A stretch of DNA of 45,074 nt from positions 1 through 45,074 of the forward strand of contig CAZBXB010000001.1 of the NCBI GenBank assembly GCA_964496075.1. Direction: 5' to 3'. The position numbers and the translations under genes were made by a program. The notes below the pieces were generated by a model, which searched no databases, was not told where the DNA came from, and was given only the letters and a program-made list of their open reading frames with translations. The number at the start of each line of letters is the position of its first letter. Position 1 is the first letter of the stretch. The DNA is from UBA1372 sp964496075 (GTDB taxonomy: Bacteria; Patescibacteriota; Microgenomatia; UBA12405). Positions 38,571 through 45,074 of the stretch are shown here, piece after piece.

Positions 38571-39434
38571 TCAAAGATTTCTTATATATACTTGCAATTC
38601 TTTTTTTAGCTTGGGATCTAAGAAGGCGATGGCCAGATTGGATTTAAGGAAATTTAAAGGGTCGCCGGTGGTATGCCAATAAGAGTCTTTGTCGGTTGGT
38701 TGGACTAAAACTTTATGTGTTTGGGCCATGTTGTTGAGAGCATCGGTTAGCCAAAGTTCGCCACGGGCAACGGTAGTGTCTTGAAGGACCTTGATGATTT
38801 TTGGTGAAAAAACAAACCTTCCAATAACAGCAAGTTTGCTAAAGGCATCCTTTGGTTGGGGTTTTTCAATAACAGTCTCAATTTGGTTGGTGGTACCAGC
38901 TTTGATTTTGACACTTGAGTAAAGATCAACTCGATCAGTTGGTTGAGTGGCTGCAACGGCATCAGCTTTTTGGGATATAAAGGTGTTAATGGCTTTGGCA
39001 AGGAAGCTACCAGGTTTTTTCTCGATGATTAGATCGTCCCCATACATATAGATGAAGGGATCCTGACTGATAAATGATTTGCAGGATAGAATGGGGGTGC
39101 CGTTACCGTAAGGCAAGGAATTTGACTGAGGAATGAGGGTAAATGTGGCTTTTTTGAGAAGGTAATTAAGGCTGTCCATGGAAGCTTGTTTGTTTTTATT
39201 AGCCAGATAGGTGTTTAATTCTTGGTTTGGAGCAAAATGTTGTCTTAAAGATTTTTCACCGTGGCGGTGGACGATAGCAATCTGGTTGATACCATTATCG
39301 ATTAGTTCACGGCAAAGATATTGAATTTGAGGTTGGTCAAAGATGGGAATAAGAACTTTGGCGTATGTTTTTACTGTGGGAAGGAAACGGGTGGACCAAC
39401 CACCAGCGGCGATAACAGCTTTTTTTATTTTCAT
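38571..39434 (-). CDS. UTP-glucose-1-phosphate uridylyltransferase-like enzyme
   Basis: 287 aa. KAVIAAGGWSTRFLPTVKTYAKVLIPIFDQPQIQYLCREL is a GalU/RfbA-like nucleotide-binding start, although the usual G(L/Y)GTR is GWSTR. YMYGDDLI and VIEKPQPKDA further match the GalU group. It makes UDP-glucose (or a related UDP-sugar) for envelope glycans. TAAAAT ends 6 nt before the ATG. Called by family, not by a tested product. Confidence 0.8.
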   Translation of the reverse strand: MKIKKAVIAAGGWSTRFLPTVKTYAKVLIPIFDQPQIQYLCRELIDNGINQIAIVHRHGEKSLRQHFAPNQELNTYLANKNKQASMDSLNYLLKKATFTLIPQSNSLPYGNGTPILSCKSFISQDPFIYMYGDDLIIEKKPGSFLAKAINTFISQKADAVAATQPTDRVDLYSSVKIKAGTTNQIETVIEKPQPKDAFSKLAVIGRFVFSPKIIKVLQDTTVARGELWLTDALNNMAQTHKVLVQPTDKDSYWHTTGDPLNFLKSNLAIAFLDPKLKKELQVYIRNL

Positions 39435-39457
39435 ATAAACATTTTAGCAAGCTAAAA

Positions 39458-39590
39458 TGTGAATTCGAAATTCTAAGTACTAAATTCTAAACAAATTCAA
39501 ATTATATAGATTCTAATGTTTTAAACTTTTTAAAATTTGAAAATTAATTATTGTTTCGAGTTTCGAAATTAGGATTTAGGATTTATGAAA
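39458..39590. repeat. AT-rich repeat (family F) between the S41 gene and the uridylyltransferase gene
   Basis: Composed of words such as AATTCGAAATTCTAA, TACTAAATTCTAAAC, TTTCGAGTTTCGAAATTAG and GATTTAGGATTTA, with partial inverted symmetry. It overlaps the last codons of the S41 gene (which ends at 39569). No gene lies inside. Confidence 0.55.
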
Positions 39591-40846
39591 TTAGCGACTT
39601 GATTGACTAGATCTTGATCGGAGTAGTATTTAAAGAGCTCTTGTTGCCAGTTCTGGCTAGCAATATCGATGGCAGGTAGAACGGAATTGCCTTCGATGGG
39701 TTGACCGTCATCTCTTAGAGTAAGACTGTGAACCAAAAAGACAGAATGCTCTTGGCTATCGTCTATTTGGTTTTCAAGCGGGAAGACTTTTTCAACCGTA
39801 CCCCAGCCTTTGGTAGGAGTACCGACAACAACGCCAACATTATATTTTTTAAGAGTGGCAGTCATAAGTTCGGCGGCGGATTGGGAGTTTTCGTTTATTA
39901 ATATAACGACTTTTTTGTAGGGAACTAAAGACTCCAGCCAACCAATTTTGGTTTTGAAATCAGTCTTGTCGCCTTGATGGAAGAACTGATAGGCATATTG
40001 ATCGGGACCAATAAAAGGACCCAAAAAATAGGGCATGGCATCAATGTTGCCACCAATATTGTCTCGAAGATCAAGAATAAGATTGGTAAGTTTTTGTTGT
40101 TGGTAAACTTTGTCTAGATTATTGACCATTTCTTCAAAGGTAGTCAGGGTAAATTTGTTGATTTTTAGATAGAGAGTATCGCCAGTAACCTGGTAGTTGG
40201 TGCTGGGCTGGATACCCTGGGCATCATATAAGTTTTTGTTAAATTGATCGCTGAGGGTGTTTTTGGCGGTATTAAGTTGAGCTATCTTGTCGGCATCTTT
40301 ATCTGGATCTAGATCTTTGACTTGACTTTGATAAGCCTGATCAACTTTCTCGAGTGTGGCGTCTTTGTCAATTCCTAAGACTTGATATTGATCAGTAGTG
40401 GGATCAACATTGGCAACGGTATTACTCAAATCATCTTGCATTTTTTTGGTGTAAAGCCTAGAGCGACCAAAAGGCTTGAGGTTGCTTAAAACAAGATCAG
40501 ATAAGGTGGCGGTAAATTCCATCTTTTTGTCATCTGAATCGTACTGCTTGAGGACGGTGGCCAAAAAGTCGAGTAGATCATCTTTGGTTTTGAGTTCTTG
40601 ATTGTAGATTTGACCGGTTAATTTTTCGGCTCCGGCTAGATAGATTTGGTTAAGGGTGGCATCGTCTGTTTTTTCCCAGTAATTTTGTTTAATGACATCG
40701 TAAACTTCCGATGAAAAGGTAATAAATTTATCTTGAATTTTGGTAGAACTATCCGGTTTGGTGGAAGGTTTAAGGATATAACCTAGACCGATGCCTGAAG
40801 CAAACAGAAATAGGATTAAAAAAATGTTTTTAAGCTTTTTTGGCAT
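39569..40846 (-). CDS. S41-family peptidase with an unusual J-domain-like insert
   Basis: 425 aa. N-terminal membrane anchor (8-25), then a helical region, a stretch at 152-211 (DQYQVLGIDKDATLEKVDQ...YDAQG) that resembles a DnaJ J-domain with DPD in place of HPD (180-182), and the S41 core at about 215-400. The expected PDZ domain is not visible. The putative nucleophile is Ser323 in SQSAAEL. The usual Lys position in GTPTKGWGTVE is Trp, with a Lys two residues earlier, so activity is uncertain. TAGAAT ends 6 nt before the ATG. Confidence 0.8.
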   Translation of the reverse strand: MPKKLKNIFLILFLFASGIGLGYILKPSTKPDSSTKIQDKFITFSSEVYDVIKQNYWEKTDDATLNQIYLAGAEKLTGQIYNQELKTKDDLLDFLATVLKQYDSDDKKMEFTATLSDLVLSNLKPFGRSRLYTKKMQDDLSNTVANVDPTTDQYQVLGIDKDATLEKVDQAYQSQVKDLDPDKDADKIAQLNTAKNTLSDQFNKNLYDAQGIQPSTNYQVTGDTLYLKINKFTLTTFEEMVNNLDKVYQQQKLTNLILDLRDNIGGNIDAMPYFLGPFIGPDQYAYQFFHQGDKTDFKTKIGWLESLVPYKKVVILINENSQSAAELMTATLKKYNVGVVVGTPTKGWGTVEKVFPLENQIDDSQEHSVFLVHSLTLRDDGQPIEGNSVLPAIDIASQNWQQELFKYYSDQDLVNQVANFINPKS

Positions 40847-40865
40847 GTATAAATTCTACACTAAA

Positions 40866-41153
40866 CTATTGAGTTGGCTGGAGTTGGTCAAGAAGACTAT
40901 TGAGGTTAATGCTTGGTTGGTTAGTTTGAGGAACGGCGGTTTGGATTTGTTTGAAAGACTCCATAGAATCTTTGTAAAGATCGATAAATTCGGTAATATC
41001 TCCAAGTTTTGGTTTGATAAGGTATTGATAGAAGAGGTATAGAGTCAAAAAGTATAAAGCGACAGTACCGAGACCTTTGGCGAAACCGGCTAGAAAGTTT
41101 TTGATAAAGATTTGAAAGGGAGTTTGGGAATATAGAGTTTGATTGGTGTCCAT
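40866..41153 (-). CDS. small single-pass membrane protein
   Basis: 95 aa starting at MDTNQTL; the longer reading frame upstream overlaps the divergent pilin gene. A TM helix (GTVALYFLTLYLFYQYLI) lies in the middle, with a Gln/Pro/Asn-rich C-terminal tail. TATTAT (41159-41164, minus strand) ends 5 nt before the ATG. It is 19 nt upstream of the S41 gene, so it may partner with that protease. Not recognised. Confidence 0.6.
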   Translation of the reverse strand: MDTNQTLYSQTPFQIFIKNFLAGFAKGLGTVALYFLTLYLFYQYLIKPKLGDITEFIDLYKDSMESFKQIQTAVPQTNQPSINLNSLLDQLQPTQ

Positions 41154-41182
41154 CACTAATAATAACTTGTTAGAATAGTTAA

Positions 41183-41803
41183 GTGAAGAGCAAAGGTATG
41201 AGTTTGGTAGAAATGTTAGTAACAGTGGTGGTATTGATGGCCTTAGCTTTGGTGTCTTATTTTGCCATAGGTAGTAAGATAGCAAAGGCAAGAGACGCTA
41301 AAAGAAAGTCGGACCTAGATAGAGTTAAGGTGGCCATGTATGAGTATCACTTTGATATGGGCTGTTTCCCGACTGAGATACCGGAGTGTGGCCAGGCTTT
41401 TGGTTTTGAAAGTCAACCCTATATGCCATCTTTTCCCTGTGGGATGTCGGATGACGCTTTTGTGTATGTGGCTGAAGAGTCGGACTGTCCGAGTTGGTTT
41501 AGACTGTTTACTAATTTGGAAGTTGACACGGATGCCTCAATTGAAGCAGTAGGTTGTTCGTGGGGCTGTGGACCTGATGATTGCGGATACAACTATGGAG
41601 TTGCTAGTACTAATACAAAGTTAAATGTGGGTTGCGTGACTTATTATGCTTGTGCTCCAAATGGGGAGTGTGTTTCTTTTTATGATCCGGAAAAAAGTCA
41701 ATGCCCAAGGGTGTTTGAAAATGATACTGAGTGTGGAGGAATTAGTTGTAGCAAGGATAAGGGTGTTAAATGTCATGATATGAGCGGAAAGTTTCATGAG
41801 TGA
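41183..41803 (+). CDS. type IV pilin-like protein
   Basis: 206 aa from GTG. A prepilin peptidase site G^MSLVEM (residues 5-11) with Glu5 of the mature protein is followed by a hydrophobic helix and ARDAKRKSDLDRVKVAMYEYH, the standard pilin N-terminal helix. The C-terminal domain has many Cys, suggesting disulfide stabilisation. TAGAAT ends 6 nt before GTG, and the promoter is back-to-back with that of the small membrane protein. Patescibacteria use such pili for DNA uptake and surface attachment (general knowledge). Confidence 0.88.
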   Translation: MKSKGMSLVEMLVTVVVLMALALVSYFAIGSKIAKARDAKRKSDLDRVKVAMYEYHFDMGCFPTEIPECGQAFGFESQPYMPSFPCGMSDDAFVYVAEESDCPSWFRLFTNLEVDTDASIEAVGCSWGCGPDDCGYNYGVASTNTKLNVGCVTYYACAPNGECVSFYDPEKSQCPRVFENDTECGGISCSKDKGVKCHDMSGKFHE

Positions 41804-41827
41804 GGAGGCAAGTGGGGTGTTTTTAGG

Positions 41828-41899
41828 CAGGCTCGCCAGGATTCGGACCTGGAATGTCAGTTTTGGAGACTGAAGTGATAGCCATTTCACTACGAGCCT
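41828..41899 (-). tRNA. tRNA-Trp (anticodon CCA)
   Basis: Minus strand: acceptor AGGCTCG/CGAGCCT, anticodon stem TCAGT/ACTGA with loop CTCCAAA (CCA), T-loop GTCCGAATC. It reads only UGG, in agreement with UGA being a stop. A TATAAT lies just upstream on the minus strand. CCA is not encoded. Confidence 0.95.
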
Positions 41900-41942
41900 A
41901 GGTAGGATATTATACTTATTTTTGGTAAAATACTAAAGCTTA

Positions 41943-42016
41943 GGGCCCATGGCGCAGTTGGCTAGCGCGTTCGCATGGCATGCGAAAGGTCAGGGGTTCG
42001 AGCCCCCTTGGGTCCA
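41943..42016 (+). tRNA. tRNA-Ala (anticodon GGC)
   Basis: Acceptor GGGCCCA with TGGGTCC, D-arm GGCGCAGTTGGCTAGCGC, anticodon stem TTCGC/GCGAA around ATGGCAT (GGC), T-loop GTTCGAGCC. CCA is not encoded. TAAAAT (41926-41931) precedes it. Confidence 0.96.
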
Positions 42017-42021
42017 CAAGA

Positions 42022-43035
42022 TTATTTTAGTAGCATGGAAGTAGGGAAGTAGAGGACGTCTTCGATGTTGGTAGTATTTGAAAAAAGCATAGCCAGACGG
42101 TCGACACCAAGACCGATGCCGGCACAGGGCGGAAGTTTGCCACACGAACGGATAAAATCTTTATCGTATGGATGGATGGGTAAATGATGAATCTTTCGGA
42201 ATTGTTGTTCTTTTTTAGTATGAGCCAGAATATCTTTTGAAGAAGTAGATTCAGTATAAGCGTTACCGATTTCCATACCACCGATGTAAAATTCGAAACG
42301 CTGGGAAAAGCCAGGGTTGTTGAGACAGGGTTTGCATAAAGGTGATGTTCGAGTGGGGTAGTCGAAGATAATAATTGGTTTGTCAGTAGGAAGATTGTTT
42401 TCAATTTCGTTGATAAATATTTGAGTGTACAAAGGCTCCCAAGAAGTGACACCATCGATGTTGTAACCTTTTTTGTGGGCAGTCTTTTTGATAGCAGAAA
42501 AAGTTAAGTTTTTTGATAAATCGAGGTCGGCAAAATTACTGAAAAGTTGTTTTAGAGTGAAAGAATACCAGGGAGAAGATAGATCAATGGTTTGGTCTTG
42601 ATACTTGAGTAAATTTGTTGGCTTTTTATTTAGATATTTCAATATCGCACGATAAATATACATGACTAAATCTTGAGTTGTTTTGACTAAATCTTTGTAA
42701 TTTTTACCAATTTCGTACCATTCTAACATGGAAAATTCAAGGTTATGAGTCGGTCCGATATCTTCAAGATCTCTAACAATTTTACTAATAGAAAAACAGT
42801 TACCAATACCCTTGGCAATCAATTTTTTAAGACTTGACTCGGGTGAAGTGGCAAAAAAGAAGTCGATGTTTTTGTGGGTCCAACAAGTTTTGAGGGGATA
42901 AAGATTTGGCTCAAGAGGGATGGAAGGCATGAGAGTTGGGGTGTAGATTTCATGAAAGTTTTTGTCCAAAAAGTATTGGCGGATGGCATGAACCGTTTGT
43001 TCTTTGATAAATTGACCTTTGAAGTTATTTGGCAT
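42022..43035 (-). CDS. EpmA-like lysyl-tRNA synthetase paralogue
   Basis: 337 aa covering only the class II catalytic domain, without the N-terminal anticodon-binding domain of LysRS. FFATSPESSLKKLIAKG (motif 2 region) and GIGLGVDRLAMLF (motif 3) are clear. This is the architecture of EpmA (PoxA/GenX), which attaches beta-lysine to elongation factor P. TAAAAT ends 5 nt before the ATG. Upstream on the same strand sits a radical SAM gene, which may be functionally linked. Confidence 0.85.
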   Translation of the reverse strand: MPNNFKGQFIKEQTVHAIRQYFLDKNFHEIYTPTLMPSIPLEPNLYPLKTCWTHKNIDFFFATSPESSLKKLIAKGIGNCFSISKIVRDLEDIGPTHNLEFSMLEWYEIGKNYKDLVKTTQDLVMYIYRAILKYLNKKPTNLLKYQDQTIDLSSPWYSFTLKQLFSNFADLDLSKNLTFSAIKKTAHKKGYNIDGVTSWEPLYTQIFINEIENNLPTDKPIIIFDYPTRTSPLCKPCLNNPGFSQRFEFYIGGMEIGNAYTESTSSKDILAHTKKEQQFRKIHHLPIHPYDKDFIRSCGKLPPCAGIGLGVDRLAMLFSNTTNIEDVLYFPTSMLLK

Positions 43036-43048
43036 GGTGAATTTTAAC

Positions 43049-43948
43049 TTAATTAAAAGTTTTGACTACTTGTTGGCAAGTTTTACAGTTTAACTCTTTG
43101 GTGTAACCACAGAGGAAATTGGGATCGGTACAGCCAAGACATAGTTTACATTGTTGGCAAGTTTGTATAGATTTGGTGAAGGATTTAATAATTTTTGAAG
43201 TAGGATCGGTCATTTTGGCAATAGGGGTAGAGGATTCACAACAACCGTAGATAAGGCCATCTGACTGGAGAGCTAGTTGGAAGCAGCCAAAATTTTTGGC
43301 AGGATAAGTAGGGTAATTTTTCTTTATGTTTAAGATCTGGTGGGGAGTTAGAGAGTGGAGACGGTCTGTAAGATAAGTTTTGGGTAGGTCGAATAGATTG
43401 AAGGAGTCAATGTAAGGATAAGAGTCTTTGGTAACCAGGAAAAAAATCTCGGTTGGAAAACCTAAAGATAGAGCATGATTGATAAATTTTTTTGTTTTGT
43501 CAAAGTTGCCTTGACCTCTGTTTTGATCATGAATGGCTTTAGGACCGTCAAGGGAAACTAAAAGCTGACATTTGTCGGGGTTTTTGATTTGGTCAAGCTT
43601 ATCGATAGTACCGTTGGTGATAATTGTGATAAAGATACCTTTTTGAGTAAGAGTATTAATAAGTTGGGTGAATTTGGGTAAAAGAAAGACTTCACCCCCA
43701 CAAAATAAAACGGATTTTAGATCAAATTTCTCATCATCATTTTTTTTCTCCGGTGAATGTGGATTACCCACGTTCAGGTTCGAAAAAAAACAACGATTTC
43801 GAAATTTTGATGATTTTAGGTAATTATCGTATTTTTTAATAAAATTTAATATCTGAGTATTATCAAGAATGTCGGGAGTTTTTTTGGTGTAGCAATGACG
43901 GCAAGCTAGATTGCAAACTTCAGTAGGGGAAATATAGATATTTTCCAA
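43049..43948 (-). CDS. radical SAM protein with Cys-rich C-terminus
   Basis: 299 aa from a TTG start just past the L33 gene; the ATG at 44005 would overlap rpmG in another frame and is therefore rejected. Cys12, Cys16 and Cys19 (CNLACRHC) bind the SAM 4Fe-4S cluster, and VSLDGPKA is standard. The C-terminus holds CQQCKLCLGC and further Cys, resembling SPASM-type auxiliary clusters. An unusual insert around 38-60 corresponds to a hairpin repeat at 43754-43776. It is not a lysine 2,3-aminomutase by motifs, yet lies next to an EpmA-like gene. Confidence 0.75.
   Translation of the reverse strand: MENIYISPTEVCNLACRHCYTKKTPDILDNTQILNFIKKYDNYLKSSKFRNRCFFSNLNVGNPHSPEKKNDDEKFDLKSVLFCGGEVFLLPKFTQLINTLTQKGIFITIITNGTIDKLDQIKNPDKCQLLVSLDGPKAIHDQNRGQGNFDKTKKFINHALSLGFPTEIFFLVTKDSYPYIDSFNLFDLPKTYLTDRLHSLTPHQILNIKKNYPTYPAKNFGCFQLALQSDGLIYGCCESSTPIAKMTDPTSKIIKSFTKSIQTCQQCKLCLGCTDPNFLCGYTKELNCKTCQQVVKTFN
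43754..43776. repeat. inverted repeat (family E) inside the radical SAM gene
   Basis: TGAATGTGG and CCACGTTCA (one G-U) around a 5-nt loop. Read in frame in a region not conserved in radical SAM proteins. Confidence 0.55.
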
Positions 43949-43956
43949 GGCCCCTT

Positions 43957-44136
43957 TTATTTTAGTTTGGTAGTTTCTTTGTGTTCGGTAACTTTTCGAC
44001 ACCATTTGCAGTATTTTTTTAGTTTAAGTTTATCGGGGGTATTGGTTTTGTTTTTTTCGGAAATGTAGTTTTGAGCTCCACAATCGGAACAAAGTAAGGC
44101 AATCAGTAATCTTTGGGTTTTCTTTTTTGTGGCCAT
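43957..44136 (-). CDS. rpmG: 50S ribosomal protein L33
   Basis: 59 aa, missed by larger-ORF searches. MATKKKTQRLLIALLCSDCGAQNYISEKNK and KLKLKKYCKWCRKVTEHKETTK are typical, including the four zinc Cys (CSDC, CKWC). Its stop lies just before the radical SAM TTG start; together with EpmA the three may form one transcription unit. Confidence 0.95.
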   Translation of the reverse strand: MATKKKTQRLLIALLCSDCGAQNYISEKNKTNTPDKLKLKKYCKWCRKVTEHKETTKLK

Positions 44137-44159
44137 GGGGGTATTGTACCTTAGGAATT

Positions 44160-44189
44160 GGTAATTAGTAATTAGTAATTAGTAATTAG
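44160..44189. repeat. 7-bp tandem repeat (TAATTAG) at the end of the SGNH gene
   Basis: Four units of GTAATTA in a row; the last codons of the SGNH gene (ITNY, stop) are built from it. It probably arose by repeat expansion near the gene end. Confidence 0.6.
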
Positions 44190-45074
44190 CTTGTATTTTT
44201 CAATAGTTTGGGCAAGAATGTCAGAAAAGAACTGAGAGCCAAGACTACTTGGATGAATACCATCATCTCGGTTTATAAAAACGGGATTACCGTCTTGGTT
44301 CTTGAGACTTGGAGTATAAGCATCTGACAGAATGAAATTTTGAGAAGTGGCAAAGTTGATGGTATTTTTGAGGTAAAGGTTGATAGTTTTAGTTTTTTGG
44401 ATTTTTTCAATGGCAGATAAGTTGATACCAGGAGCGCCATTGCTAAAAATAACTGAATTAGGAGCAATGGTGGCGCTAATAATAATTTTGGTCTGGGGTA
44501 GGTCTTGTTTGATTTTGGTGGTAATAGCACCTAAAGTTAGCCAGTGTTTGTCTATACCTGCCTGGCTATTGCCAAAGTTGTTGTAAGCAAATGATTCGAT
44601 AACAATTATGTCCGGTTTTTGAGACAGAAGTGAGGGATGAACCTCTTCTTGATAGTCATATTGATTGGAGAGGCGATAGAGACCGTATTCGATATTGCTG
44701 GCACCAAGGCCATAATTGATGATATTAAATACTTGGTCGGGATAGAAATTTTTAAGGGCGGTTTTTAAATATTCAAGCTCACCTAAAGTATCAATCATAG
44801 AATCACCCAGGAGGGCAATAGTAATGATTTTGCCATCTCCTCCAATGGGGGGTAAATCTTGATGTTGGGATTGATCTGGTAAATTGGGCTGACTAGCCGT
44901 ATCCATGTCGGAAATACCTAAGACTTGGCCAATTATTTTGGTTAGATTATGGTTAACTTGATATTTAGAGTTGGGTTTGTAAGATTGGAGTAAGAGATGA
45001 GATAGGGGAATCTGGGCTTGAGTGGGCTTGGGTAAACTTAGTGAGAAGAGGAGTAAAAGTAGTATAAAAAGCAC
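44172..45074 (-). CDS. SGNH/GDSL hydrolase, truncated by window end
   Basis: At least 300 aa. The first codons touch the window edge (GTG at 45072-45074), so the true start may lie further on. A hydrophobic leader FILLLLLFSLSLPKPTQAQ suggests export. LLGDSMIDTLGE (block I, nucleophile Ser), YGLGASN (block II Gly) and NRDDGIHPSSLG (block V, Asp and His) identify the SGNH esterase family. It may be an acyl-ester hydrolase of the envelope. The last residues derive from a tandem repeat. Confidence 0.82.
   Translation of the reverse strand: MLFILLLLLFSLSLPKPTQAQIPLSHLLLQSYKPNSKYQVNHNLTKIIGQVLGISDMDTASQPNLPDQSQHQDLPPIGGDGKIITIALLGDSMIDTLGELEYLKTALKNFYPDQVFNIINYGLGASNIEYGLYRLSNQYDYQEEVHPSLLSQKPDIIVIESFAYNNFGNSQAGIDKHWLTLGAITTKIKQDLPQTKIIISATIAPNSVIFSNGAPGINLSAIEKIQKTKTINLYLKNTINFATSQNFILSDAYTPSLKNQDGNPVFINRDDGIHPSSLGSQFFSDILAQTIEKYKLITNY

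Noticed and set aside
41828..41899. Reassigned UGA codon as in some CPR groups
   Set aside because: tRNA-Trp has CCA, no UCA tRNA is seen, and UGA ends genes properly (e.g. at 14572 and 10807).
43949..44005. Upstream ATG (44005) for the radical SAM gene
   Set aside because: It lies inside rpmG in another frame; the TTG at 43948 starts just after the L33 stop and before the conserved region.

Overview
The window looks like a chromosomal scaffold from a small-genome Patescibacteria (Candidate Phyla Radiation) bacterium, most plausibly Microgenomates-like. The lineage is my inference from gene content, low G+C, dense short operons and many short palindromic or AT-rich repeats inserted inside genes. 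The code is standard: TAA, TAG and TGA all end genes, and tRNA-Trp has anticodon CCA. There are two N gaps: 10177-10276 (100 N, flanked by an identical 55-bp sequence, so probably an unclosed contig overlap) and 36579-36588 (10 N).

Layout. 1-608: AT-rich sequence with a possible gene tail, then tRNA-Arg and tRNA-Pro. 725-7686: two transporters, an ATPase with DUF4143, a small membrane protein, a PEGA-domain protein, an MreB homologue lacking a key Asp, and a tetrad-repeat coiled-coil protein. 8065-12619: a WecG/TagA glycosyltransferase, MurB, RuvC-RuvA-RuvB and a HTH protein. 12781-17137: a 2-hydroxyacid dehydrogenase, a HAD phosphatase, a mannose-1-phosphate guanylyltransferase interrupted by one in-frame stop, and DUF1846. 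17130-22589, minus strand: ribosomal/transcription genes secE, nusG, rplK, rplA and rplJ-rplL (with an L10 leader), interrupted by three plus-strand genes. 22777-31001: a deoxynucleotide and thymidylate block with nrdR, nrdD, a separate glycyl-radical tail, nrdG, a cobalamin riboswitch before an unknown protein, DedA, dcd, thyX and glyA. 31098-37732: two toxin-antitoxin pairs, large membrane and glycosyltransferase genes, and a G+C-rich island with a lipoprotein and a dense structured-RNA region. 37819-45074: an LPDTG surface protein, a sugar nucleotidyltransferase, an S41 protease with a J-like domain, a pilin-like protein, tRNA-Trp and tRNA-Ala, an EpmA-like enzyme beside a radical SAM protein, L33 and an SGNH hydrolase.

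How it fits together. The nrd genes, dcd, thyX and glyA form a coherent route to dNTPs and dTMP. A NrdR box lies at the front and a B12 riboswitch in the middle. MurB, MreB, WecG, the sugar nucleotidyltransferases, GT2, the pilin, the LPDTG protein and the SGNH hydrolase point to cell-envelope construction.

Three window-wide patterns stand out. First, about 25 genes have a -10-like hexamer (TAnAAT type) ending 5-7 nt before the start codon, predicting leaderless mRNAs; I used this to choose starts. Second, several families of short repeats sit in frame inside conserved genes (wecG, murB, glyA, the guanylyltransferase, the hydrolase, the radical SAM gene). Third, the 35.1-36.6 kb segment differs in G+C and in ribosome-binding style and holds several strong stem-loops between a consensus promoter and a terminator; it is the best candidate for an undescribed RNA element.
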